NCBI GenBank assembly: GCA_963732345.1
Contig: CAVSZI010000006.1
Coordinates: 100,990-164,989 of the forward strand
Source of the DNA: Bog-532 sp963732345
Lineage (GTDB): Bacteria; Actinomycetota; Actinomycetes; Streptosporangiales; Streptosporangiaceae
Length of the DNA stretch: 64,000 nucleotides
Direction: 5' to 3'
Positions 1 through 8,459 of this stretch are shown one piece after another (the stretch's first letter is position 1; every line of letters starts with the position of its first letter). A program made the translations under genes and the position numbers. The notes beneath the pieces are model-generated. The model had not been told where the DNA came from. It searched no databases and saw only the letters and a list, made by a program, of their open reading frames with translations.

Positions 1-32
1 GCCGCTGTCGCATTTCCCCTGGTTAGGACAGT

Positions 33-1002
33 ATGGGGAGGGTGAACATCGATGGGGGGGACGTCGCGTTCGTGCGCGTGCTAGGACCAATTCAGGTCGT
101 CACCACCTCGGGACGCGTGCTCGATCTGCCCAGCGCGAGCCAGCGCCGGCTGCTGGCCCGGCTGGCCGTGGACGCCCCGCGGGCACTGCGGGTGGATCTC
201 CTGTGTGACGTGCTCGGGGTTTCGCCGGGCGCGTTGCGGACGATCGTGTCGCGACTCCGTAAGGGGTTCGGGGGCACTACCGTCGTGGCGTCGCAAGGCC
301 GCTATCGTCTCGCCGCCCCCGTCGACGCCGTCTTGTTCACCGCCTCGCTGTCCCAGCTCGGGGCGGGTGACGATCGGATCGGGACGCTCGAACGAGCGCT
401 GGCGCTGTGGACAGGGCCGGCGTTCGAGGAGTTCTCGGCCGAGGCCTGGGCCGGCCCCGAGGCTGCCCGGCTCGCCGAGCTGCACGCGGCGGCGATCGAG
501 GACCACGCCGTCGCGCTGATCACCGCGCGGCGGTGGGCGGAGGCTATCGCCGAGCTCCGGGCGCACGTCTCGATGAACCCGCTGCGGGACAGGGCGTGGG
601 GCCTGCTGATCCGGGCGCTCGGCGGCGCCGGGCGCCTGGCCGACGCCCTGGCCGCGTTCAGGGAGTACCACGCCTACCTCGCCGAGTGGGTCGGCACCGA
701 ACCATCAGCCGAGGTCCGCGACATCCAGCGGCGGATCGGCGCCGGGTGGGATGGGACAGAGGCAGCGGCAGGACGGGACGGGATTGGGGAGCAGAGCCAG
801 CCGGTGCGCCCCGGATCGCCGCAGCCCGCGGGACCATCGTCCTGGCGCGGGAACGGCTGGCTGCCGTTGCAGGCCGAGCTGGCGCGGGGCCGGCCGTGGT
901 GGGACGAGCCCGCGAGCTGGAGCTGCTGGCCGCAGAGGCGGCCCAGGTGGGCAGGTCGGGTTTGCGGGCCGTCATCGTGGAGGGCGAGGCGGGGATCGGC
1001 AA
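33..1002 (+). pseudogene. AfsR/SARP-like BTAD-ATPase regulator, 5' part
   Basis: The reading frame from 33 encodes a winged-helix DNA-binding domain (about residues 10-90) followed by a bacterial transcriptional activation (BTAD) domain to about residue 240, the order seen in SARP/AfsR activators. Around 790-830 the frame shifts by two; the continuation reads VVGRARELELLAAEAAQ and then VEGEAGIG, the start of an AAA-type ATPase. The Walker A motif is cut off exactly at GEAGIG, where a serine-integrase element begins. The remaining ATPase and helical region is missing except for a C-terminal piece at 2.9-3.3 kb. Two independent lesions make this a pseudogene. The start could be ATG 33 or GTG 42. 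Confidence 0.75.
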
Positions 1003-1010
1003 CCCCATCA
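996..1010. other. Probable integration junction (attL-like) of serine-integrase element
   Basis: The coding sequence for the Walker A motif of the interrupted regulator runs to GGGATCGGCAA and then stops resembling the family (the expected next codons are Lys-Thr). The integrase gene starts 57 bases further on. The change therefore marks an element boundary in a conserved motif. The matching right junction is not clean because the regulator middle is deleted. Confidence 0.45.
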
Positions 1011-1066
1011 GCGGGGTTCGGGCGTACTCTGGGGATGCTCGTCCACCCTACCGAAGGGGAGCCCCG

Positions 1067-2608
1067 ATGATCTCCGCCGACCTGTATCTGAGACTGAGCG
1101 ACTTCCGGGGAGACGACGACCCGGACACCTTCGGGAAGCGTGAGAAGCTGCTCCGCGCCGAGGCGGACCGGCTCGGCTGGGCCGTCCACCGCGTCGTGCA
1201 GGAGAACGACCTGACCGCAGACGGCGAAGTCAAGCCCGCGTCCGCGTACAAGAAGACCCGCGCTCACGACCCCCGGACCGGGGAACCGCTCATCGACCAC
1301 CGGGGACGGCCGGTCTACAGGGTCAACCGCCCGGAATGGGAATCTCTCCTCGATGATCTCTACTCCGGCGCGGCGACCGCCGTCCTCGCCGAGGATCTCG
1401 ACAGAGCCGTCCGCGACCCGCAGGACCTCATCTACCTGATAGACGCCATCGCGTCCTGCCGGGGGCACGCCCGCAGCCTGAGCGGGAGCCTGAACCTCAC
1501 GGACGGGGGGACCCCGGACCAGCGGGCGATGGCCCACATCATGGTCACGATGGCGCAGAAGTCCTCCGCCGACACCGGCCGCCGCGTCTCCAGCGAACGG
1601 AAGCAGCAGAAGATCGACGGGCGGTACGGGGGCGGCCGGCGTCCCTTCGGATTCACACCGGACCCGGCCGCGCCGAAGAAGCACAAGCGGCTGCTACAGG
1701 TCCCGGCCGAGGCCGCCATCATCGAGTACGCCGCCGGGGCGCTCCTCGCCGGTAACGGCGATGAGAAGACCCTCGCGCTCATCGCCCGGGAACTCCGCAA
1801 CGGGGCCGTCGTCATCGACGGGGCACCGCTCGGCATGGTCCCGACCGCGACCGGGGTCCGCTGGACCGCGCCCGTCCTGCGGGGCGTCCTGCTGAAAGAA
1901 GCCAACGCCCACCCCGTCTGGGGCGTCCTGACCCCGGACGAGTACGGGGCGCTCTGCAAGAAGCTCAGGGACCCGGTGCGGCGCACCAACGCGGGGACCG
2001 CCCCCCGCTGGCTCGGCAGCGGCTTCTACAAGTGCGGCCCCTGCGGGACCGGCCTGAAGGTAGCCGGGGCCGCAGGGCGGGGCCTGAAGTACGTCTGCCC
2101 GAACTGCTACGCGGTCGTGCGCAACGCCGCCCGGACCGACGAGTACGTCACCGAGTACGCCCTCGCCCGCCTGTCCCGCCCCGACGCCGCTGTCCTCCTG
2201 CTGCCCGCCGAGGCGGTCACCGCCGACACCCCGGCGCTGCGGGCGGAGACGAAAAAGCTCGAGCGCGGGCTAGCCGCCTCGGCGCGGCTCGTCGCCTCCG
2301 GGGACATGACCGAGGGGCAGTACCGGCGGGCGACCCGCGACCCGAAGGCGCGGCTGGCCGCGATCACCGCTCAGCTCACCGCCGCGTCCCCCGCTGATCC
2401 CCTGCCGGAGTTCAGGGGCGGGACGGACCCGGCCGAGGTCTGGGCGCGTCTGCCGCTCGTCCGCAGGCGGGCCGTCCTGCGGGCTCTGCTGACGGTGACT
2501 CTGCTCCCGTCCTCGCGGCGCGGGCCGGTAGGCGAGCCGGGCGTCAGCTCCGGGCCGCGCACCGACCACTACGACTACGACGCCTGCCGCATCGCCCCGG
2601 TCTGCTGA
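1067..2608 (+). CDS. Large serine recombinase (integrase)
   Basis: 513 aa. The N-terminal resolvase domain (about 1-150) begins LYLRLSDFRG with the candidate nucleophile Ser11, and has the typical EDLDRAVRD segment. A Recombinase domain follows (about 170-290, RPFGFTPD), then a zinc ribbon with Cys322/Cys325 and Cys344/Cys347 and a C-terminal helical region. It catalyses site-specific integration and excision of the element that interrupts the flanking regulator. ATG 1067 has an AAGGGGAG ribosome site 8 bases upstream. An upstream extension of the same frame only reads through the broken regulator and is not part of this protein. The gene looks intact although the element around it has shrunk to under 2 kb. 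Confidence 0.9.
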   Translation: MISADLYLRLSDFRGDDDPDTFGKREKLLRAEADRLGWAVHRVVQENDLTADGEVKPASAYKKTRAHDPRTGEPLIDHRGRPVYRVNRPEWESLLDDLYSGAATAVLAEDLDRAVRDPQDLIYLIDAIASCRGHARSLSGSLNLTDGGTPDQRAMAHIMVTMAQKSSADTGRRVSSERKQQKIDGRYGGGRRPFGFTPDPAAPKKHKRLLQVPAEAAIIEYAAGALLAGNGDEKTLALIARELRNGAVVIDGAPLGMVPTATGVRWTAPVLRGVLLKEANAHPVWGVLTPDEYGALCKKLRDPVRRTNAGTAPRWLGSGFYKCGPCGTGLKVAGAAGRGLKYVCPNCYAVVRNAARTDEYVTEYALARLSRPDAAVLLLPAEAVTADTPALRAETKKLERGLAASARLVASGDMTEGQYRRATRDPKARLAAITAQLTAASPADPLPEFRGGTDPAEVWARLPLVRRRAVLRALLTVTLLPSSRRGPVGEPGVSSGPRTDHYDYDACRIAPVC

Positions 2609-2900
2609 CCCGGCGCGCCGCCCCGCGAGCGCGGGCCGCAGGGGCGGCGCGTCCTATACCCGTCGGGCGCGCCGCCTCTTCGCTGCGTCCGTGCTGTTCG
2701 GCTCCGGCGGGGGACGCCTCCGGGCTCGTCGCGCTGATCCCGGACGCGACCGCCCGGGTCTGACCGCCCCGGGCGCGGCACGCGAACCGGAACGCCCGCT
2801 CGGCTTCCTCGTCCACGCAGTCAGCGGCGAGGTGGTCGGCGCAGAGCCGGTCGGGGCCGTAGAGGAATCTGACCGGGCATCCCCGGACGGCGCAGCGGCC
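2544..2900 (-). pseudogene. Truncated small cysteine-containing element protein
   Basis: On the minus strand a frame reads CAVRGCPVRFLYGPDRLCAD with regularly placed cysteines and a histidine, resembling short zinc-finger-like proteins of actinobacterial phages and integrative elements. Its N-terminus ends abruptly at about 2900 where the regulator C-terminal fragment begins, so it is a truncated remnant. Its 3' end overlaps the end of the integrase gene antisense. No function is assigned. Confidence 0.35.
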
Positions 2901-3307
2901 GAGGGCGGCCGCGGCCGGCGCCGGCGGCTGCACGCGCAAGCCGCCGAGGTGCTGGCCAAACAGCCCGGCGCGGTCACGATCCACCTCGCGGCCCAGATGG
3001 CGCGCCACTATTACCTGGGCGGGCTGCCCGCCGAGGCCCGGCGCTGGGCGATGACGGCCGGTGATTACGCGGCCAGGCAGCTGTCCCCGGCCGAAGCGAG
3101 CACCTGAACGCCGCACTCGAGATCGCCGGCGCCTTCGACTGGGACTACCACCGCGCCGCCATCCTGATCGCCCGGGCCGCAGCCCGCCGCCGGTCGCTCG
3201 GCCGGCTCGACGACCCAGCGCGCGCGTGGCTCGCGACGGCCGAGGGAATCTGCGCCGCGCGCGGGCTGCCGGGGATGCTGGCCATGATCGGCGGCCTGAG
3301 GGCGTGA
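2900..3307 (+). pseudogene. AfsR-like regulator, C-terminal fragment
   Basis: The frame reads a helical-repeat segment (IHLAAQMARHYYLGGLPAEA, then RWAMTAGDYAARQLSPAEAS) typical of the region after the ATPase domain of AfsR/LuxR-type regulators. It shifts by one base near 3105, and continues as NAALEIAGAFDWDYHRAAIL to a stop at 3307. With the fragment at 33-1002 it forms one gene split by the integrase element; several hundred residues between them are lost. Confidence 0.6.
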
Positions 3308-3394
3308 TGCGCCCGTGATGCGCCGCTGAGACGGCCTGGTGTCAGGATGCTGTGAACGGTGCCGCCCGGCACCGGGGACAAGGGGGACACCCAG

Positions 3395-3658
3395 ATGCCT
3401 ACCGTAATCGGCTACCACCAGGTGACAGACCGCGATCACTGGCTCCGCTCGGACCTTCGCGAGAAGAGGTTCGGGGAGCTGGGCATCACGAACATCCGCA
3501 CCTACACCGACCCCACCAACCCGGCGCGGGTGGCCATCAGCGCCGACGTGCCCGACGTCGACGCGTTCGTGGCCTGGCTGCAGACCGAGGACGGTGCCGC
3601 CACCGCAAAAAGCGACGGCGTCCTTCTGGACACCGTCGTCCTGCTCGTCGAGTCGTAG
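3395..3658 (+). CDS. Small hypothetical protein
   Basis: 87 aa from ATG 3395, preceded by a purine-rich AAGGGGGA site. The sequence alternates strands and short helices (TVIGYHQVTDRDHWL near the start, ADVPDVDAFVAWLQT later) and has no signal peptide or membrane segment. It resembles a ferredoxin-like small alpha/beta fold, and the two downstream small genes have similar composition, so the three may form an operon (28-base gap to the next gene). I do not recognise a specific family. Confidence 0.6.
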   Translation: MPTVIGYHQVTDRDHWLRSDLREKRFGELGITNIRTYTDPTNPARVAISADVPDVDAFVAWLQTEDGAATAKSDGVLLDTVVLLVES

Positions 3659-3685
3659 GCTAGCGCGTACACCCGAGGAGGAGCC

Positions 3686-4006
3686 ATGCCCAAATACCTG
3701 GTCGTCGCCAACTACTCGTCCGACGGCATGCGGGGGGTGCTCGACAAGGGCGGCAGCAGCCGCCGGGACGCGCTCGAAGCGGCCTGCGCCGACGTGGGCG
3801 GTTCGCTCGACAGCTTCTACTTCGCCTTCGGCGCGGACGATGTCTTCGTCACGGTCGACGCGCCGGACAACACCGCGGTCGCCGCCCTGTGCGCCCGCGT
3901 GTCGGCCACCGGCCTCGCCGCCACCCGAACCATCGTGCTGCTCACGCCCGAAGAGGTGGACGCTGCGGCGAAGCTCAGCGTCAACTACCGCCCTCCGGGC
4001 CGCTGA
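3686..4006 (+). CDS. GYD domain protein
   Basis: 106 aa. It begins MPKYLVVANYSSDGMRGVL and contains the GG-S-DSFYFAFGADDVFVTVD pattern of the GYD family, small ferredoxin-like proteins of unknown function in soil bacteria. A GAGGAGG ribosome site sits just upstream of ATG 3686. It follows the gene at 3395 by 27 bases and is probably co-transcribed with it and with the 4125 gene. Confidence 0.75.
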   Translation: MPKYLVVANYSSDGMRGVLDKGGSSRRDALEAACADVGGSLDSFYFAFGADDVFVTVDAPDNTAVAALCARVSATGLAATRTIVLLTPEEVDAAAKLSVNYRPPGR

Positions 4007-4124
4007 ACTCCAGCACCGAAGAACCCCCGGGCAGCTGAGCCCCACCACCGAAGAACCGGACCTGGACGACCGGCGTGCCGCACGCGGCGGCGCGTCAATC
4101 GCAATATCAGCGAAAGGCACCGCA

Positions 4125-4415
4125 ATGAGTTATGGCGTCATCCACCAGTTCAAGGGCGGAACCAAGCAGCAGTACGAAGCATCAGTCGCGACCGTGCACC
4201 CGAGTGACGGCACGTTGCCGCCCGGCCAGCTCTACCACGTCGCCGGGCCGTCCCCGGAGGGCTGGACCATTTTCGTGGTCTACGACTCGAAGGCCAACTG
4301 GGAGAACTTCCGGGACTCGGTGCTGATGCCGAGCATGCAGCGGGGCATCGAGGGCGGCTTTACCGCACCTCCCGAGGAGACGGGATTCGAGATCGTCACC
4401 GAGGTCAACGCCTGA
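4125..4415 (+). CDS. Small hypothetical protein, antibiotic-monooxygenase-like fold
   Basis: 96 aa from ATG 4125, after GCGAAAGGCACC. The sequence begins MSYGVIHQFKGGTKQQYEAS and has LYHVAGPSPEGWTIFVVYDS in the middle, the pattern of dimeric alpha/beta-barrel proteins of the ABM/EthD type. No catalytic residues can be named. It lies 118 bases after the GYD gene. Function unknown; the fold assignment is inference from sequence pattern. Confidence 0.65.
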   Translation: MSYGVIHQFKGGTKQQYEASVATVHPSDGTLPPGQLYHVAGPSPEGWTIFVVYDSKANWENFRDSVLMPSMQRGIEGGFTAPPEETGFEIVTEVNA

Positions 4416-4416
4416 C

Positions 4417-4647
4417 CTGGCGGTAGCAGCGATCGGCGAGGTTCTGGCCCTCAACGAGTTCACGACCGGGATCTGGGGATCGGACAACCGGACGATGCTC
4501 CTGGGCATCGGCCCACTGATCGAAGATAAGCGGTTTCGCCGCATCACCGACCCCGATGTCTTCACCGCAGTGGCGAACACCGTCCCAGTGCTGGCGTCAT
4601 GGTTGCCGGTCATGGATCCGATCAGCGGCACGCGCCCCAGTCGCTGA
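4417..4647 (+). pseudogene. C-terminal remnant, probably of an FAD-dependent monooxygenase
   Basis: Immediately after the preceding stop a 77-codon frame without a start reads FTTGIWGSDNRTMLLGIGP, then RITDPDVFTAVANTVPVLA and ends MDPISGTRPSR. This looks like the inner part of a flavoprotein oxidoreductase rather than a complete gene. Nothing upstream supplies an N-terminus. The family call is from memory of the motif pattern and is tentative. Confidence 0.35.
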
Positions 4648-4685
4648 TCCCGGCCATCGCTGTTAACCGGCCGTAGCCGGGACGC

Positions 4686-5597
4686 CTATGCTTGCTCTTC
4701 CGGCTGGCCGTTCTCGCCGAGCACCACCTGAATGGTCCGTTCGTCGGTACCGCGTACGACCGTCAGCTGCAGGGTGCCGCCGCGGGCCGCCTGGAGGGCG
4801 TCAAATAGGTCGTCCATGGCGTGTGCCGGCCGGCCTCCGGCCGCCACGATCAGGTCGCCCGGTGCGAGGTTGGCGCGCGCGGCCGGGCTGTCCTCGATGA
4901 CCGCGCGGATGAGCAGGCCGTCGGTGTCGGGGAGGCCGACAGCGCGCCGCAGCCGCCTGGCCACGTGCCGGGGAGTGATCGCGATGCCGAGTTTCGGCGG
5001 CGTGGCGGTTTCCCCGCGGGCCAGGGCATCGGCCCGGGCGCGCAGTCCCTCATCGGCGGGTATGGCCAGATAGAACCCCTCACCGAGACGGTTGGTGTTG
5101 ATCCCGAGCAACTGCCCGCTGGCATCCAGGACCGGGCCGCCCGAGGAGCCGGGCAGCAGCGGTGCCGTGTGCTCGAGGCTCCCGGTGATGCGGACGCCGC
5201 GAGGGCCGCGGAACGTCCGGTCGACGCCGGAGACGAACCCGAACGTCACCCGCAGCCCGCGCCCGCCCGGGTTGGCCAGGGCGAAGACCGGCGTTCCGAT
5301 CCCGGCGGACGCGCTGGCCGCCCAGGCCAGAGCCGGAACCTCACCGGTGTCGGTCTCTATGACGGCGACGTCGGCGTCGATGTCGAGCCCGGCTACGCGC
5401 CCGTCGGCGGCCCGGCCGTCGGCGAAGGTGACCGTCACCTCGTCGCGGCGCGCGTTGTGCGCGTTGGTCAGCACCCGTCCCTGACCCAGGACGATGCCGG
5501 AGCCGACCCCCCACCGCTGCCCGATGCCCACCACCGAGGCGCCGGCGCCCTCGGCCAACTGAACGATGTGTGCCTGAATCTCGTCGAGAATCGCCAT
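4686..5597 (-). CDS. HtrA/DegP-like serine protease with PDZ domain, apparently cytoplasmic
   Basis: 303 aa. The trypsin-like domain (about 20-190) shows His47 in TNAH, Asp76 in DADVAVIE and Ser152 in GSSGGP, a complete catalytic triad. A PDZ domain covers about 200-290 (LGIAITPRHVARRL, then APGDLIVAAGG). There is no signal peptide or membrane anchor, unusual for HtrA proteins, so it should act in the cytosol. The gene is divergent from an HxlR regulator across 90 bases containing a strong inverted repeat, so repression by that regulator is likely. Start ATG 5597 has AAGGGGGCGG upstream. Confidence 0.85.
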   Translation of the reverse strand: MAILDEIQAHIVQLAEGAGASVVGIGQRWGVGSGIVLGQGRVLTNAHNARRDEVTVTFADGRAADGRVAGLDIDADVAVIETDTGEVPALAWAASASAGIGTPVFALANPGGRGLRVTFGFVSGVDRTFRGPRGVRITGSLEHTAPLLPGSSGGPVLDASGQLLGINTNRLGEGFYLAIPADEGLRARADALARGETATPPKLGIAITPRHVARRLRRAVGLPDTDGLLIRAVIEDSPAARANLAPGDLIVAAGGRPAHAMDDLFDALQAARGGTLQLTVVRGTDERTIQVVLGENGQPEEQA

Positions 5598-5618
5598 TGT
5601 TCCGCCCCCTTGAGGGTC

Positions 5619-5649
5619 AGTAGTTACTAGTAACTTGCAACTTACTACT
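5619..5649. promoter_or_regulatory. Inverted-repeat operator between protease and HxlR genes
   Basis: The AT-rich stretch contains the perfect palindrome AGTTACTAGTAACT (5622-5635) nested in a larger imperfect one with arms AGTAGTTA and TTACTACT at 5619-5649. It sits 22 bases before the protease start and 39 before the regulator start, as expected for an HxlR operator controlling both. Confidence 0.6.
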
Positions 5650-5687
5650 CACTACCCGCGTGTCAACCCGGCGGCTACGATTGATTC

Positions 5688-6119
5688 ATGGCCCAACAGG
5701 AGAACACCTCGTCACCGCTGGCCGAGGCGCTGGCCAGGGTCGGTGACCGGTGGACACTGCTGGTGGTGGAGGCGCTGCTTCCCGGGCCGCGCCGGTTCAA
5801 CGATCTGCTCGGCCAGATCCCCGGCATCGCGGCGAACATCCTGTCCGAGCGCCTCAAGCGGCTCGAAAGAGATGCGCTGCTGGTGACCCGGCCCTACTCC
5901 GAGCGGCCGCCGCGGGCCGCCTACGAGCTGACCGCCGAGGGCAGGGCACTCGCCGGGGCGCTCCGGCTGCTAGCACAATGGGGGGCCGGGCATACCGACC
6001 CGGCACAAGCACCCCGGCATCCCGCGTGCGGCACCCCCATCGAGGCCCGCTGGTACTGTCCAACCTGCGACCAGCTTGTCGACAACGAGCTGGATAACGC
6101 CGAGGCGCACTTCGTTTAG
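5688..6119 (+). CDS. HxlR family winged-helix regulator with C-terminal cysteine motif
   Basis: 143 aa. Residues 8-95 form the HxlR winged helix (ALARVGDRWTLLVVEALLPG, NDLLGQIPGIAANILSERLK). The tail carries HPACGT and YCPTCD, a likely zinc-binding ribbon found in one actinobacterial HxlR subgroup. It is transcribed away from the HtrA-like protease and probably represses that gene and itself through the palindrome at 5619-5649. A metal or redox input through the CxxC pair is possible but is inference. Confidence 0.85.
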   Translation: MAQQENTSSPLAEALARVGDRWTLLVVEALLPGPRRFNDLLGQIPGIAANILSERLKRLERDALLVTRPYSERPPRAAYELTAEGRALAGALRLLAQWGAGHTDPAQAPRHPACGTPIEARWYCPTCDQLVDNELDNAEAHFV

Positions 6120-6198
6120 CTGGCGGTAGACACGGCCCGGAAGCCCTGGCTGGCAGCGCATATGGTGGATCATCAACCGCGCCGACGAGCGAGGAGGG

Positions 6199-6576
6199 AT
6201 GCCCGTGAGCGATATCGACCGGCTGGAAGAGGCGGTTAGTGAGTGCCGCGAGATGATCCGCGAAGCCCACGCCGCGACGAAGGATCTTCGCGCCGCGGTA
6301 CGTGAGGCGAAGAAAGAGCTGAGCGCGATGGCGAAGGACGAGGTCGCCGCTCAGATCCAGCTCGAAGTGTCCCGGCAGCTGGAGGAGCTGGGCGAACGGA
6401 CCAGTGAGGCTGTCAGCGCGGCCACGCAGAAGGTGATCGCCGAGTTCGACCGGTTCGGCGAGTCCTTGCTGGGCAAGGAGACCTACTGGCAGAAGGCCAG
6501 TGGCCGGCGTGCGGCCCAGCGCCCCGACACCGATGTCGTATCGCTCGACGTCCAGCCCAGCGAGGCTAACGGCTAA
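6199..6576 (+). CDS. Hypothetical coiled-coil protein
   Basis: 125 aa, start GTG/ATG region with GAGGAGGGATG upstream; ATG 6199 is the best placed. Residues 8-100 are almost wholly helical with heptad-like charge (IDRLEEAVSECREMIREAH, KKELSAMAKDEVAAQIQ). There is no membrane segment. It resembles small actinobacterial coiled-coil proteins of unknown function. It stands alone between the HxlR gene and a convergent toxin gene. Confidence 0.6.
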   Translation: MPVSDIDRLEEAVSECREMIREAHAATKDLRAAVREAKKELSAMAKDEVAAQIQLEVSRQLEELGERTSEAVSAATQKVIAEFDRFGESLLGKETYWQKASGRRAAQRPDTDVVSLDVQPSEANG

Positions 6577-6765
6577 CACGCCGGCCAGGCCGATGACCAT
6601 CCCCGCTGGACGTCGTGCTCGCGGGGTTTACCGGCGTCCGCCAGACGGCACGGGCCGGCGCCGGGCGGGAGATGGCGTGGCGAGGTCGTGGCGAGGTCGT
6701 GGCGGCCGTGGCAGCGCGGCACCACCTGCGGGCATCGTTAAATCAGGAGGCGGTGTGCGCTTCCG

Positions 6766-7185
6766 TTAGGCGGCGTCGCCGGCCAGATCGGTTGGGTAGG
6801 TGACGTTGATCTCGGTGATTGTTGCCGGGAAGTCGCGCTGGTTGTTGGTGATAAATCGGTCGGCGCCCATGCTCACGGCGGTGGCCAGGTGGGTGGCGTC
6901 TGCGGCTTTCAGCCTGTGCCTGCTGGCCAGGGCCGTCGCGAGCTCGGCGGTGGCCCGGTCCACGGGACGCAGATCCAGCCTGGCCAGCAGCCCGGCAAGG
7001 ATACGGATCTCGTCGGTAACGCCATCGCGCAACGGCTTGCTGAGTACCTCCGGCAGGAGCAGGACCGAACCGGTACCCGCCGTCGTCCCGGGGCCGGCCG
7101 ACCGGAACAGGGCAGTCACCCGCTGGCCCAGTGGGTGACCCGGCACAGCGGCATAGATGAGCGCGTCGGCGTCGAATGCGTCCAT
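6766..7185 (-). CDS. PIN domain toxin (VapC-like)
   Basis: 139 aa. The acidic residues of PIN ribonucleases are present: FDADALIYA at the start, PEVLSKPL in the middle, KAADATHLATA and ITNNQRDFP near the end. These would bind Mg2+ and cleave RNA. The gene overlaps its upstream partner antitoxin by one base (TAATG), so translation is coupled. It forms a type II toxin-antitoxin module with the gene at 7185-7475. Confidence 0.85.
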   Translation of the reverse strand: MDAFDADALIYAAVPGHPLGQRVTALFRSAGPGTTAGTGSVLLLPEVLSKPLRDGVTDEIRILAGLLARLDLRPVDRATAELATALASRHRLKAADATHLATAVSMGADRFITNNQRDFPATITEINVTYPTDLAGDAA

Positions 7186-7475
7186 TACCGGGCGTCTCGC
7201 CCGGCCCTGATTTCACCGATCAGCTCCTCGGCGCGCTGCACGGTCAGCCCGGAGCCCACCGGCAGTGCAGTGGCCGCCGCTTCGGTGAGCAGCTCATGAA
7301 TCCGATCCGCGTCGTCCAGCGCGCCACGCGCACGGCGGCTGCGCAGCGCGTCAGGCCGGACAAGGACCGCCACTGGGCGTCCGTGGCGGGTGATCGTAAC
7401 TTCTTCACCATCCTCGACACGGGACAGCAGTTCGGGCAGCGCAGCCCGCGCCTCAGAGGCGGTTAGGACTGTCAT
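7185..7475 (-). CDS. Phd/YefM-type antitoxin
   Basis: 96 aa. It begins MTVLTASEARAALPELLSRV and has VTITRHGRPVAVLV, the Phd/YefM DNA-binding fold, with an extended helical C-terminus that would wrap the PIN toxin encoded downstream. Start ATG 7475 gives the canonical N-terminus. The palindrome 9 bases upstream (7484-7499) is the likely autoregulatory operator. Confidence 0.85.
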   Translation of the reverse strand: MTVLTASEARAALPELLSRVEDGEEVTITRHGRPVAVLVRPDALRSRRARGALDDADRIHELLTEAAATALPVGSGLTVQRAEELIGEIRAGRDAR

Positions 7476-7483
7476 AACCGAAT

Positions 7484-7499
7484 CGTACTTTCCCGTACG
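7484..7499. promoter_or_regulatory. Antitoxin operator palindrome
   Basis: CGTAC and GTACG arms separated by six bases lie just upstream of the antitoxin start at 7475. The position fits autorepression by the Phd-type antitoxin of the minus-strand module. Confidence 0.5.
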
Positions 7500-7561
7500 C
7501 AGGTGTACAACCGCCGCCTGGCTTTCGAGCCTGAGGGCGGAGGCCGTGGGCAACCTGGAGT

Positions 7562-7588
7562 GTAGCACCGAGTGCCACCCGGTGCTAC
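7562..7588. promoter_or_regulatory. Operator palindrome of the second toxin-antitoxin module
   Basis: Perfect 9-base arms GTAGCACCG and CGGTGCTAC are separated by nine bases and end 9 bases before the GTG start at 7598. A TACTAT -10-like element overlaps the right arm. The site is suited to autorepression of the plus-strand module. Confidence 0.65.
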
Positions 7589-7597
7589 TATGGTCGG

Positions 7598-7867
7598 GTG
7601 GGCGCTAACCCTGAGATCACGCAGCGCGACTTGCGGAACAGGTCGCGGGAAATCATGGATGCCGTCGAGCACGGGCAGTCATTTACCGTGACCCGCGATG
7701 GCCACCGCATCGGGGAACTGATTCCGCTGCGGCAACGCCGCCGGTTCGTCTCCCGGCAGGAGTTCATCGCCATGTCGCGCAACGCTCCCGGTGTCGATCC
7801 CGGGGCGTTCCGAGCTGATCAGGACGCTTCGCTCGACCACGAGGCGGACAGCGCTTATGAGCGGTGA
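7598..7867 (+). CDS. Phd-type antitoxin, second module
   Basis: 89 aa from GTG 7598. It reads ITQRDLRNRSREIMDAVEHG and SFTVTRDGHRIGELIPL, the standard Phd DNA-binding fold, and then a basic linker and an acidic toxin-binding tail. Transcription may start almost at the GTG, because the -10-like element is only a few bases upstream. The 3' end overlaps the toxin gene by 11 bases. Confidence 0.85.
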   Translation: MGANPEITQRDLRNRSREIMDAVEHGQSFTVTRDGHRIGELIPLRQRRRFVSRQEFIAMSRNAPGVDPGAFRADQDASLDHEADSAYER

Positions 7868-8327
7868 GCGTCCTATGCAGGGCATACTCGATACGAACAT
7901 CCTGATTTTGCGCGCCTGGATCGACCCCGCAGAACTGCCTGATGAGATGGCAATCAGCGCTATTACCCTGGCGGAATTGTCGGCCGGACCGCACGAAGTC
8001 CGCCGCAACGACGAGCAAGACAGTTACGACGAGCACGCCGAGCGAGCCCGGCGCCTTGAAATCCTGCAACGTGCTGAAAGTGAATTCGACCCGCTGCCGT
8101 TCAGCGCCGAGGCGGCCCGTATCTTCGGCCGCGTAACGGCAGCGGTCATCGCCGCTGGCCGTAAGCCGCGGCGCAGGATCGCCGACATGATGATCGCATC
8201 GACCGCGATCGCCGAAGGGCTGCCGCTCTACACGACCAACCCCAGCGATTTCACCGGCCTGGACGCCCTCATCCGCACCGTTCCGGTCAATCGGCCATCC
8301 GTCCCGCACGAACGGTCAACCCGCTAA
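7857..8327 (+). CDS. PIN domain toxin, second module
   Basis: 156 aa from ATG 7857 (ATG 7875 is an alternative). PIN acidic residues lie in ILDTNILIL, AISAITLAELSAG, RIADMMIAST and TTNPSDF. It is a predicted Mg2+-dependent ribonuclease neutralised by the antitoxin encoded at 7598. The overlap of the two genes implies coupled translation. The two modules at 6.77-8.33 kb are divergent and share a 122-base control region. Confidence 0.85.
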   Translation: MSGERPMQGILDTNILILRAWIDPAELPDEMAISAITLAELSAGPHEVRRNDEQDSYDEHAERARRLEILQRAESEFDPLPFSAEAARIFGRVTAAVIAAGRKPRRRIADMMIASTAIAEGLPLYTTNPSDFTGLDALIRTVPVNRPSVPHERSTR

Positions 8328-8459
8328 CCGTACGTCCCAGGTCAGATACCCGGCTCCCATCCCTCCGGCGGGGGAGCGACCGGGCCCGGATGCCGTTCCG
8401 GGCGCGTTCGGCCCCGGGCTGCCGGCCGGGGGCAGGCTGCGCTTCAAGTGGTCAGGTGG

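Noticed and set aside
407..2608. One 733-codon open frame joining the regulator and the serine integrase
   Set aside because: The first 220 codons combine an Arg/Gly-rich shadow of the BTAD region with the broken ATPase start. The integrase has its own ATG and ribosome site at 1067.
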